Assembly: GCA_907163345.1 (NCBI GenBank)
Contig: CAJQUN010000059.1
Coordinates: 1,634,555 to 1,698,554, forward strand
From: Haberlea rhodopensis
Taxonomy: Eukaryota > Streptophyta > Magnoliopsida > Lamiales > Gesneriaceae
DNA length: 64,000 nucleotides
Reading direction: 5' to 3'
The notes beneath the pieces are model-generated. The model was not told the origin of the DNA and did no database searches. It saw only the letters and a program-made list of their open reading frames with translations. Made by a program: the position numbers and the translations under genes. Positions within the stretch are counted from its first letter, which is position 1; every line of letters begins with the position of its first letter. This document shows, one piece after another, positions 34,000-45,119 of this stretch.

Positions 34000-34276
34000 G
34001 ATTGGAAACTGAAAATTCTCTAATTTATTTGTACGCTTTGACTAATGTCATGGAGTCTATGCCTCCACATGTTTTCAAACATTGCAGCCTAGTATTGGAT
34101 AATTGATAGTGAAGGAAAGAGCTAGCCCAAGCAAAAAAGGTCCGGGTTCTAAAATCTCCACCACCACAGCCACTACTTTTCTGCCGCCCTTCGGTGGGTG
34201 GTCGTCGTTGCCCTAATTGAACTAATTCCTTAAATTTATTCGTGGTTGATTTTGTCCTAACAATCTCGAGGAAGCA
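34000..34276 (+). promoter_or_regulatory. Upstream region of RPC8 copy 1
   Basis: About 280 bp before the ATG, conserved in copy 2 (60626-60904), including a short G+C-rich part (CTGCCGCCCTTCGGTGGGTGG). It probably holds the 5' leader; no TATA box was assigned. Confidence 0.45.
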
Positions 34277-36960
34277 ATGTTTTCATTGAGTGAAATCGAA
34301 CACACTCTAAGAGTACCACCTCATCTCCTCAGTCGACCTCTCAATGAATCCATTAAAGGAGAGCTTGATTCTCTCTTTTTAGACAAGGTAATTCTCTGTT
34401 TAACTTTCGTTTTTGACCTTCATTTTCCATTGCTCGCTGCCTCACACTGTTCGATGAGGCTTAGGTTATTGAAAAGCTCGGTTTATGTATAAGCGTGTAC
34501 GATATTCGTTCCATTGATGGAGGATTTATCTTTCAAGGAGATGGTGCTTCCACTTATACGGTGCGTTTTTAATTGGGGCTTTCTCTTATCTCATATTATT
34601 CACTGCATTATGTAAGTTCTTGCTTGTGGCTATCATTTTATTGCATACAAAATTGTACCTATGGTAAGTCCTATGAAAAAGCAACTAGATTCTTGAAAAC
34701 GTCTATACCTTGTTCGATTTGTTCCAAGAATGGGGCGGTAGGTGATGGTGTTATATTTACATTTTTATAAAAGCTAAATACTAAATTCTATTCTTTTTTT
34801 CTACTCGAGTTCACTGAATTCACAGCAGGCTGCTTCCATTTTATGCTCTAATAATTACTCATTGGAACGTGATGAAACAATTATGAGTTTCTTTGTGAGT
34901 TACAGTTTCAAATTTGGTTCTTTTCCTTAATCTTTCTGAGCATTCTCTGTTAAAATTATATTGAATCTTCTTATCTATTGCTTTCCTCTCTTGAAAGAAT
35001 ATTTGTTATGGTTTTATTGTGTGAGCTTCTGCAGGTTAGGTTTAGATTGGTAATGTTTCGGCCATTTGTGGGAGAAGTGATATCTGCCAGACTGAAAGAG
35101 TCTACTAAAGATGGTTTACGTTGTAAGGCTCACAAGTGTTCAAATCCTCTATTTTGTTTTATTTTAGTTTATTGTTTGTACAAGGGCCATCTTCATACCA
35201 GACGATTGATAGGTCCCATGGTGCCACAATCAAGAGTATAATATATTATTAAAATATTGATCTTGAATATATTAATTTGTAAAATATTTAATAAATGGCA
35301 TTAGATTTAGGTGGGGCAAAGTGAATGCAATTATATAAGGAGGTTAAGTGGCACAGTGTCTAGTTGAAGGGGAATAATTATCCAGTTAATTCCAGGGGTT
35401 ACGTTGGCACTAGCCATGGTTGAAGGAGGCAAAATAAAACTAATCCAAATTATAATATTTTGATAAAAAATGTTTATGCTTGTTTTTTTTCATGAATGAG
35501 TAGATCTAATTAGCTAAAGGGATAAGTTTCTTGTTTGATTTGATAAATGTGGAAACTTTTGTTTTAAAGGAGAAATTTGAAAAACATATTCCGAAGTTAC
35601 CGAATACTTTGCCAACAACCGCATTCTATAACAAGGTTATTATTGGTTATAACTCTTGGCTTATTAACTGCTAAAGTATGTCCTTGGCAGTGTCTCTTGG
35701 ATTTTTTGATGACATTTATGTACCTGTCCCACTATTGGCCAGCCCGAATCACTCTGAACCTGATCCAGAGCAGAAGTAAGCATCTCTGTGGTTAAAGATA
35801 TTTATGAAGAATATATTGTTAAAATCATCAGCTTTTGCTATGTCTAAAGATCTTCATATCACATACAAGTCATTCTTTAAATCTATTTTCATTTCATTTC
35901 GCAGGGATGGTATTAGGTGGGTCTGGGAGTATGAGGGGGAAAATTACCCCATAGATGGGACGGATGAGGTTTCTATTTGTTTCTTTTTTGTCCATTCATT
36001 CATTCAGACAATTCGACTCTTGTGGTGTTATACAATTGAATAATTGTTGTACTTTACTGCAGATAAGGTTCAGAGTTCACAAAATAAGTTATCCATATAT
36101 ACCTTTAGATCAAGCCAAAGTATCTGGTCAAAACGAGTTGGAGCAAAAATATTTAAAGCCATTCGCCCCTATGGTGGTCACTGTAAGCTAGCTTTTTGTA
36201 ATCTTTCAACAATATATTTACCTCTCGTTCTTGCTACTTGAACTTACCACTAGACATAGAATGAAGTTCATTACGTCTTTGTTCATATACATTCTAGTTG
36301 ATGTAGTTATTGAGAGTCCACAGAATGTGTTCCTAGGCTTAAGGCGCAACGGGTCCTAACCATTGCGCCTAGAGACATGCCAAAGCACAGGTCTTTACCA
36401 AGGTGTTTGTCGTGGACGTAAAGGAAGGGCTTTGGTGCACCTTAAAGGCATAAGATGTAGTTTAAGTGCGCATCAAATAGAATGATTGTGTGAATTATGT
36501 AATTTTTGTTAAATCCAATGTACTAATGGTTCAAATTTGCTTGTACTCTATAAAATATTTTCTTTTATTTTCATCCCTTTACTTATAATTATGTATTAAA
36601 TTATCTATAATTTTCTTAGTTCTCTAAATTATTATGACTCAACGGGCCTCACTTCAGGTGAGCACGTAACTCCACTTGTACCTTGAGCCTAGGCTCTAGG
36701 GCACATGCAAGCCTTAGTGAGAACTGTGCGTTAAACTGTGTTTATTAACTTTCTTTTATTGGCTATAACATTTTCCCTTCTGTGTTTCGCTTACATACTC
36801 GATTCCGATCTTTCAAGAGTTATTACGGATGCCTGGTTTCAGAATTTCTGATAAACGTGCAGAAAAGTTTGAAAAACTAAAGATAGTTAATTGACTTTAT
36901 ATTTTCTGGCAGGGATCACTTGATGCCGATGGTTTGGGTCCCATATCATGGTGGGTATGA
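34277..36960 (+). CDS. RPC8: RNA polymerase III subunit RPC8 (RPC25/NRPC7-like), copy 1
   Basis: Seven exons with GT-AG borders: 34277-34387, 34465-34560, 35035-35122, 35691-35775, 35905-35968, 36063-36182, 36913-36960. They join in frame to 612 nt, 203 residues, the family's usual size. Residues 1-70 are the Rpb7 N-terminal domain (MFSLSEIEHTLRVPPHLL, YDIRSIDGGFIFQGDGASTY); about 83-203 are the Rpc25-type OB domain (FRLVMFRPFVGEVISARLKE, GFFDDIYVPVPLLASPNHSE, FAPMVVTGSLDADGLGPISW). In RNA polymerase III this subunit pairs with the Rpb4-like partner to form the stalk needed for initiation on tRNA and 5S genes. No stop, frameshift or lost splice site was seen. The ATG is the family's start. 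Compared with copy 2 it has Tyr instead of Pro at residue 160. Confidence 0.93.
36332..36693. mobile_element. MITE-like element in RPC8 intron 6 (copy 1)
   Basis: CCTAGGCTTAAGG (36332-36344) and CCTTGAGCCTAGG (36681-36693) are inverse repeats with one mismatch, enclosing 362 bp with no coding capacity. The same unit sits at 41299-41661 and 62965-63328, so it was present before the segment was copied. Confidence 0.6.
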
Positions 36961-37127
36961 TGCCTGTGTAAGATGATCTACTTCAAAACAACAAGGTAGC
37001 TGGTTATGCTTTGATCTCACAAAATTGTTTGCCCTTTCCCAGTCAAAGCACAAATACAATTAATAATCTTACTTATGATGACGAGGAATAGGCTCGGCTA
37101 GATTGTGGGGCGTGTTTATATGTTAGT

Positions 37128-37270
37128 GTTCACATGACACGAGGTTTCTTGATCGTTATTACGGTCCAAACTATATATTGGACTTGTTTAATCAATAGTT
37201 TCACATGATTCGAGGTTTTTTGATCGTATTTACGGTCCAAACCATATATTGGACTTGTTTAAATCAATAG
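37128..37270. repeat. 72-bp tandem repeat, two units (copy 1)
   Basis: Unit (T/G)TTCACATGAC.CGAGGTTT...GGACTTGTTTAAATCAATAG, two units, the first one base short. Copy 3 also has two units; copy 2 has three. Confidence 0.95.
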
Positions 37271-38506
37271 AAATGACTGTAATTTACGAACACCGGAGGA
37301 GGCGACGCAGAATGAGGCTAGAATTTTCTGAACCTTAACTTCTCATCTCCCATGCCATTTATTGTTAAGTTCTTGAATTTTTAAGTACTTGGTAGTGTGG
37401 GAGAAAGGGATAATTAATTTGTGTCTCTGGAAGTTCTTCATTCATATCAAGAAACCGATTTCTCATGTCGAACATAAAATAAATATTACCATCTTATTCT
37501 TAACATCTTTTCTCAAAATATATTGGGATTGACTAACTTTTACACCTCCAAATATAACTATAACTATAACTTTTAACATATTTTGTTTACCTGTTAAGAA
37601 AATGATTATTGTTATATTATATTTTATTCTAGTATATTATATTTTAGAAAAATCAATTGAAGCATTTTATTAAACAAAAAATGTGGTGAAAGCAGATACA
37701 GGTTTGTTTTAAATCTTGACCGAAAATTTATCTTTGCTGATTTGATCAAATGGAACTTTTGACAATAGGGATGCCAATTTTTTCGGCTATTAATATGTTA
37801 AAAATATCTAAAGCATCCATTAAATACTATATCCTCACCAAAAATAACCGATTCAAAGAGTTTTTATATATTGTATTTGTATCGACTCTCGTAACTTCGG
37901 TTCCATCGTCATATCAAAATGTTAAGGCCCATCAATAATCATTTAATAAAACAACTTATTTAATATTAAAGTATCACTGATTTTGTGATACTTTCTTTTA
38001 TTAAATATTTTAAATTTTCATATATTATGATGCATTTTCATGAAATCATTACATAATAGTATGTATATCTATCTAGTTTCTGTCTAGTAGACTTCTCATA
38101 TCCGCAATGAAAAATTCATCTGAGCCAAAAAAAATCGAAGAATTAAGAATTTTTAACAATAGTGCACGATTTAGTGAAACATAATGCTCGACTTAGTAAA
38201 ACTTAATGCGTCTTAAAACACCGCATGTGCGCTCAATATTCCAATACGTACATGAGGTGTAATGATTATGTGACTTATGATATTAATCTAATGCGATATT
38301 TCTTATGTTGCCCCCTCAAGCAGCCACATATCAATGAATATTGGGAGATTACGGTTAGGTTTGATGATATGCATTTAGGACATCACCATCCTTCATTTAT
38401 ATGGATGGTGGAGGGTAGCATCATGATAACATCACATATTATTTTAAAGATATACACTATATACCTTCTTCATGCGGCCTTCTCCTTCTCATTTATCTAA
38501 GGGATT
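37271..38506. other. Downstream part of the duplicated segment, no gene
   Basis: AT-rich DNA shared with 42241-43599. Short open frames such as 38225-38500 occur in the third copy with different length and composition and show no domain. Confidence 0.6.
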
Positions 38507-38860
38507 GAGGATACTTGGTTTACAATGGCTTGCTCGAAGATGGGACCAAAGTTGCGATGAAGATACTCAAGAGATATGATCAGCAGGGTGGCCGTGAATT
38601 CGTAGCGGAAGTTGAGATGCTCAGCCGGCTTCATCATTGAAACCTGGTCAAGCTTATTGGTATATGTGTCGAGGATCGAACGAGATATTTAGTGTATGAA
38701 TTAATACCAAATGGCAGTGTGGAATCTCATTTACATGGTATACAATTTTGATAGCTCCTCAATTTATATTTCTTCCCATTGGCTGTTTAATATTTTATTC
38801 CCATACTTGTTCTCAGGCATTGACAAGGAAAGTGATCCACTTTACTTTATTTAGGATACT
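38507..38860 (+). pseudogene. ALE2: ALE2-like fragment C, inverted kinase part
   Basis: Plus-strand kinase exon from GAGGATACTTGG to the GT donor (LLEDGTKVAMKILKRYDQQG, RCLVYELIPNGS variants), then the intron and the start of the next exon (IDKESDPLYF) up to about 38850. About 20 bp coding the end of the glycine loop are missing at the left end, and a TGA at 38638-38640 replaces the Arg codon of HHRN. The fragment is inverted with respect to the rest of C on the minus strand. Confidence 0.88.
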
Positions 38861-38861
38861 T

Positions 38862-40999
38862 CATCGCCACCTTCACCAAGTATCCTCGTTTCATTGAAGT
38901 AGTCGGTTGCTCTCTCTATATCACTTAAACTAAATGTTTTTGCAGAGCCATTATAGGCTGCAATACTTGAACTCAAGGAGAAAGGAGAACTGGGGCCACT
39001 TCCGACCACAAACACTGCCTACCTATATCATATGCAATATACATTCTCATCAGCTAAATGTTCGAAATATTTTTTTAGAAGTTCATAAACAATTTTTATA
39101 TGGAATTACTATGTTACCATGACATAATAGATGCCTACAAACACTGATGAATGTATACCAAAAAAAGGAAAAAAATATTCTACCTGATGATTTTGCTAGG
39201 GAACGGATAGATAGATAGCCACGGTTTCTGTGTTTAACATGAAAATCCATCCAATAGCACAAAATAAGACAAATACTACAAATGCAGATACGATGATTGA
39301 TGCCATAATGCCTCTTTTTGGCCCATCGTTATGCTGATTTCTCCTTACATCCACGCCGAGGGTTGCATAGTTCTTGCACTATTGTCACGACCAGGGTATG
39401 GGTTACTTCCAACAATGCCAATGGTTGATGGAGGCAAAGGCGGAGAAGGGGGAAGACCTAAGATTTGTAAGGTGGCAGCTCAAATGGTAAGGTCAAACCA
39501 TAAACACATACCCAATAAAAAAAAAAAAAAAGGCCCACATCATTACCTGGATATCGCACATACAGTACATCATAATCACCAAACAATGACATACTTATAA
39601 CCACTTGCTTGTGCCAAAATCATTGAAATGTTAAATATGTTGTTGTGTCTTCTCCAAGAGGTATCAAATCAATAAGAGCAATGATCTTTTGTGGATTAAC
39701 CCCATCTGCATTTGCTCCCATGGTGCGAACTTGGCTTTGCTTCATATATACTCAGGCAACAATTTCTTTTGCAAGTTCTGAAACTAAAGGAAAGAAGGTG
39801 TGTAGTGCTACGGTAAGACTCAGCCCCACTTGTATTGGCAGCACACAGAAGCAGAGAGAATCATGAGGGCCATATGTTAATGGCTCGATGCAAGTCAGAG
39901 GAGCACAAGCTGTGAAATTGATTGACTTGTTGAGTTTTGTGACAGGTTATAACAAAAGCACCAGAAAAATTTGAGTGTGTTTGGGCAGAGAATCTTTTCG
40001 AAAAAGGATTCACAAAAAATACCTTTTTCATGCTCAGGTGGATATTCCGGAGGTGAAGAAAATATAGGAGGATGATGATTTCCAGACGAAGGAATTGGAG
40101 CAAGAATCGGAGATGTAGATCGAGAAGAGCCTGTCATTTGACATTATTAGAATTTCAAGTACAACAACAACAACATTTGGTATTTGTGGTTAGACAGAGT
40201 ATGAACGACCTGTAGTTGTGGGTGGCAGAGCATAACGCCCAAAATCAGCCACTGGGCCTGGTCTTGGAGCTGAATGGTGAAAAGTATGCACCAGAAATAA
40301 GTATGAAGGTATTATTTTCAGAAATAAACTTTAAGGAGTATAGAAAAACCTTGTTCGCATGAAGTAGGAGAGATTATATGAAACAATGGAGAATGAGTTA
40401 TCTTATAATCCCTTGAATGATGCCGTTTCTGCAATGGATGAGGCGCTGGAGATAACTCGAAATACGGATGAGGAGGAGCAGTATTAGAATGCCGAGGCAG
40501 CTTACTTGCTGAAGGTGCTGAACCAGAAGAGGTGCACATAACTTACTAGTAAATGTCCATTTACTTGATGTCTAGATTATCATTAGAAAAACTAGAAAGT
40601 TATAGACAAACCTTCGGATGGGGAATGGCTTATAGGTGCAGAATGAATGACAGTACTATTTACAGGCGATGCAAATGGTATAGCACCTGTTACACTTGGA
40701 GGAGGTGCTGATATAGGAGAGGTACTTTGTTCTGCCAGAAAAAGGTCAGTATACCAGTTAACTAATGGATGAGGAGGAGCACTATTAGAATGCCGTGGCA
40801 GCTTACTTGCTGAAGGAGCTGAACCAGAATAAGAGGTGCACATAACTTATTAGTAAATGTCCATTTACTTGATGTCTAGATAATCATTAAATAAATAGAA
40901 TGTTTTAGGCAAACCTTCGGACGGAGAATGGCTTATAGGTGCATAATGACTGAAAGAACTATTTACGGGCGATGCAACTGGTATAGCACCTGTTACACT
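38862..40999 (-). pseudogene. ALE2: ALE2-like fragment C, main part
   Basis: Minus-strand sequence from the ectodomain (40999) to the glycine loop (ETRILGEGG, about 38872). Recognisable: proline-rich exons with the intragenic duplication (40600-40843 and 40318-40539), SSRSTSPILAPIPSSGNHHP (40050-40131), the membrane-proximal exon with IRAM...GLTPSAFAP on the opposite strand (about 39556-39900), and the membrane helix (39187-39480). The exon equivalent to 18158-18265 is deleted. Most of the kinase domain is absent or inverted. Not functional. Confidence 0.88.
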
Positions 41000-41025
41000 T
41001 GAATAATTGTTGTACTTGACTGCAG

Positions 41026-41929
41026 ATAAGGTTCAGAGTTCACAAAATAAGTTATCAACCTATACCTTTAGATCAAACCAAAGTATCTGGTCAAAACGAG
41101 TTGGAGCAAAAATATTTGAAGCCATTCGCCCCTATGGTGGTCACTGTAAGCTAGTTTTTTTTTAATCTTTCAACAATATATTTACCTCTCGTTCTTGCTA
41201 CTTGAACTTACCACTAGACATAGAATGAAGTCCATTAAGTCTTTGTTCATATACATTCTAGTTAATGATGTAGTTATTGAGAGCCCACAAAATGTGTGCC
41301 TAGGCTTAAGGCGCAACGGGTCCTAACCATTGCGCCTAGAGGCATGCCAAAGCACAGGTCTTTACCAAGGTGTTTGTCGTGGACGTAAAGGAAGGGCTTT
41401 GGTGCACCTTAAAGACATAAGATGTAGTTTAAGTGCGCATCAAATAGAATGATTGTGTGAATTATGTAATTTTTGTTAAATCCAATGTACTAATGGTTCA
41501 AATGTGCTTGTACTCTATAAAATAATTTCTTTTATTTTCATCCCGTTACTTATGATTATGTATTAAATTATATGTAATTTTCTTAGTTCTCTAAATTATT
41601 ATGACTCAACGGGCCTCACTTACTGGTAAGCACATAACTCCACTTGTACCTTGAGCCTAGGCTCTAGGGCACATGCAAGCCTTAGTGAGAACTGTTCGTT
41701 AAACTGTGTTTATTAACTTTCTTTTATTGGCTATAACATTTTCCCTTCTGTGTTTCGCTTACCATACTCGATTCCGATCTTGCAAGAGTTATTATGGACG
41801 CCCGGTTTCAGAATTTCTGATAAACGTGCAGAAAAGTTTGAAAAACTAAAGATAATAAATTGACTTTATATTTTCTGGCAGGGATCACTTGATGCCGATG
41901 GTTTGGGTCCCATATCATGGTGGGTATGA
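41026..41929 (+). pseudogene. RPC8: RPC8 copy 3, exons 6 and 7 only
   Basis: Exon 6 keeps its frame and both splice sites (FRVHKISYQPIPLDQTK, LKPFAPMVVT) and exon 7 (GSLDADGLGPISWWV, stop) is unchanged. With no promoter or start codon it is a gene fragment. Directly upstream lies ALE2 exon sequence in the opposite orientation. Confidence 0.9.
41299..41661. mobile_element. MITE-like element in RPC8 copy 3 intron
   Basis: Same unit as 36332-36693, with the CCTAGGCTTAAGG and CCTTGAGCCTAGG ends intact. Confidence 0.58.
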
Positions 41930-42096
41930 TGCCTGTGTAAGATGATCTACTTCAAAACAACAAGGTAGCTGGTTATGCTTTGATCTCACAAAATTGTTTG
42001 CCCTATCCCAGTCAAAGCACAAATACAATTAATAATCTTCCTTATGATGACGAGGAATAGGCTCGGCTAGATTGTGGGGCGTGTTTATATGTTACT

Positions 42097-42240
42097 GTTC
42101 ACATGACTAGAGGTTTCTTGATCGTATTTACGGTCCAAACCATATATTGGACTTGTTTAAATCAATAGTTTCACATGACTCGAGGTTTTTTGATCGTATT
42201 TACGGTCCAAACCATATATTGGACTTGTTTAAATCAATAG
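42097..42240. repeat. 72-bp tandem repeat, two units (copy 3)
   Basis: Two full 72-bp units, the same family as at 37128 and 63783. Confidence 0.95.
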
Positions 42241-43691
42241 AAATGACTGTAATTTACGAACACCGGAGGAGGCGATGCAGAATGAGGCGAGAATTTTCTG
42301 AACCCTGACTTCTCATCTCCCATGTCATTTATTGTTAAGTTCTTGAATTTTTAAGCACTTGGTAGTGTGGGGGAGAAAGGGATAATTTTTAATTTGTGCC
42401 TCTGGAAGTTCTTTAGAGTTTATTTGTTTCATATCAAGAAACCGATTTCTCATGTCGAACATAAAATCAATATTAACATCTTATTCTTAACATCTTTTCT
42501 CAAAATATATTGGGATTGACTAACTTTTACACCTCCAAATATAACTATAACTTTTAACACATTTTGTTTACCTTTTCAGAAAATGATTTATTGTTACTTT
42601 ATATTTTATTCTAGTATATTATATTTTAGAAAAAATCAATTGAAACATAATTTTACAGTACTTATTAAACAATGTGGTGAAAGCAGATACAGGTTTGTTT
42701 TTAAATCATGACCGAAAATTTATCTTTGCTGGTTTGATCAAATGGAACTTTTGACAATACGGATGCCAATTATTTCAATTAAATAAATTAATATGTTAAA
42801 AATATCTAAAGCATCCATTAAATATTATATCCTTACCAAAAATAACCCATTCAAAGGGTTTTTATATTTTGTATTTGTATCGACTCTTGCAACTTCCTTC
42901 CATCGTCATATCAAAATGTTAAGTCCCATCAATAATTATTTAATAAAACAACTTATTTAATATTTAAAGTATCATTGATTTTGTGATACTTTCTTTTATT
43001 ATTATGATGCATGAAGTCATTACAGAATATTATGTATATCTATTTAGTTATTGTCTAGTAGACTTTTCATATCCGCCATGAAAAATTCATCCGAGCCAAA
43101 AAAATCGAAGAATTAAGAATGTTTAACAGTGAAACATAGTGCGTGACTTAGTAAAACTTAATGTTTCTTGAAGCACTGCATGCGCACTCAATATGCCAAT
43201 ACGTACATGATGTATGATGATTATGTGACTTATGATATTAATCTAATGCAATATTTCTTATGTTGCCCCCTCAGGCAGTCACATATCAATGAATATTGGG
43301 AGATTACGGTTAGGTTTGATGTTATACATTCAGGACATCACCATCCTTCATTTATATGGATGGTGGAGGGTAGCATCAATATTATACAAAACCTCATCGC
43401 AGTGATGACCGTATTGTTGGTGCTGTTAGCTATTAGTGAGTTGTAGGTACATAGGTTTATGTACATGTGCACCATATGTTATTATGATACGAATATTAAA
43501 TATATCATTATCATGATAACATCACATATTATTTTAAAGATATACACTATATACCTTCTTCATGCAGCCTTCTCCTTCTCATTTATCTAAGGGATTGAGA
43601 ACACCAACCATCCCTCATTCAGGCATTTGGTTCAATCAGAAGCTACCTCCTTGAACCAAACAATGTCTACATTCTTGTATTATTGTTCCAT

Positions 43692-43882
43692 CCAGAGTGG
43701 AGCCACACCCATTGTGGGTGGGGCTCCAGCCCTATCTTAATTTTTTTTTATAAAAAGTATTACTATTGTAAATTTTTTAAATTTGATGTTGTAGCCCAAC
43801 CCTATATTACCCCTTCAAACCTATATTTTGATATATATCCTCACCAGCCCCAGGTAATTTCAAATGCTAGCTCCGTCCCTGG
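43692..43882. mobile_element. Short MITE with GGAGC ends
   Basis: CCAGAGTGGAGCCAC at the left and GCTAGCTCCGTCCCTGG at the right are imperfect inverse ends around 191 bp of AT-rich DNA. Ends of this CAGGGACGGAGC type are common in plant genomes. The target duplication is not clear. Confidence 0.6.
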
Positions 43883-44065
43883 TTTTATCTATCCACAACA
43901 AGCAACTCGATAGATGGATTATTGTTTATCATTTCACCAATTCATTCTAGTGAGACAATTGGACAAGAGAGGCATATGCGACTGTGTTACTAACTGCACA
44001 TCATCCCAAATATCTTTGGGATAGTTGTCCATTCCCCTTATCATCTCCAGGATAAATTAGATGTC

Positions 44066-44240
44066 GAACTAGGCTTGTAAAAGAATCGAATCCGTTCGTG
44101 AGCTTTTCGAGTCGGGTCGAAAAGTATTTGATTCGAATTCGAAACTATCGAACTTAAGCCGAACTCGAATATGTTCAAATTAATTTTCGAGACGAACTCG
44201 AGCCCAAATTATTTTGTTCGATAGTTCGCGAACCTTAATA
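44066..44240. repeat. Dispersed TTCGA-rich repeat
   Basis: Rich in TTCGAA, CGAACT and GAGCTTTTCGAG motifs, like widespread non-coding plant hAT-type repeats. Ends were not defined. Its right side reaches the edge of inverted arm B. Confidence 0.45.
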
Positions 44241-45119
44241 TTTATATAATATAATATGTTTATCTATTTAATATATTAAATATCCTGAATATTAATAATT
44301 AAATGTAGGTGTTCTTGTAGGTTGTAACCATAACAAAATCTTTTCAAACATAGCCTCTCATTCAAACCCTCCGCCGCTCTGCTCGTTCTCCATTCTCGCA
44401 GCTTCTCCTTTTCAAACACTCCGTCGCTCCGCTCATTCTCCCTTTTCGCTACATCGTCTTCGCTCCGCCGCCCCTCATCTTCACACCGCAGCTTCTAAAT
44501 TGCACATATTCTTCAATTGCAAAAAAATCCAGCCACGATGCCGATCCAAAACTAGGGTGCGACGCAGAGGAGCGGCAGAGGTTCTCCGAAAAGATCAATG
44601 TGCTTCTTCTCACTGTTGATGTCATTGAGGTAGCTGAAACCTTTTAACTTTTTTTTGGTTTCCTCCTTTCCAAAATTTTAAGCATCGTGATGGAATGTAT
44701 TCTTTTTTTTGTTTTTGAACAGTTGGAATGTATTCTTTTAACCTGTTTTTATGGAAATTATCACTGTCCCATTAAACTATTTCAAAGATTAAGCACTTTT
44801 GGGGGTCACTTTTCTCCACTTTAATTTAGAGATTTTGAAGTGGGCTAATTAGTCAATAACATTTTTCCATTTGAGTATAATTATTTGGACTAATTTTATG
44901 AAAAATATAGTAATAGAAGGGTCCTCCATTTGCATAAAGAGTGTACAGGTTTATAATAGAAAACATATAATTATTTTTTTTGATTGGAGGATTTAGGTGC
45001 TGGAATGTAACTTGGAAGAGATGTGCATTGAAAAATTTGTTTGTTATGAGAAGATAAACTTAATGATTATGTTTTGATTTAGAATTTAAATGTTAATGAT
45101 TATGATGAATTGGATGATG

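Larger units (their letters stand above)
33896..38509 (+). repeat. Segmental duplication, RPC8 copy 1
   Basis: Begins near GGAAGCAATCAATTGATAG and is repeated almost base for base from 60518 to the window end. Its 3' part from about 36035 is also repeated at 40999-43599. Relative to the third copy it has lost about 125 bp near 38417. Confidence 0.93.
40999..43599 (+). repeat. Partial third copy of the RPC8 segment
   Basis: Repeats the 3' part of the RPC8 segment from intron 5 onward. It contains exon 6 (41026-41145, with substitutions P159Q and A165T), intron 6 with the MITE-like unit, exon 7 (41882-41929), and the 72-bp repeats (42097-42240). Exons 1-5 are missing, so no subunit can be made. 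In several intron positions it matches copy 2 rather than neighbouring copy 1. Confidence 0.92.

Noticed and set aside
35577..36241. Open frames in RPC8 introns and across exons (and their equals at 62207-62673)
   Set aside because: They read through splice sites of RPC8; the true exons in other phases explain the sequence.
38225..38500. Open frame shared in part with 43168-43446
   Set aside because: The two copies differ in frame length because of a 125-bp deletion, and the residues show no domain; non-coding duplicated DNA is more likely.
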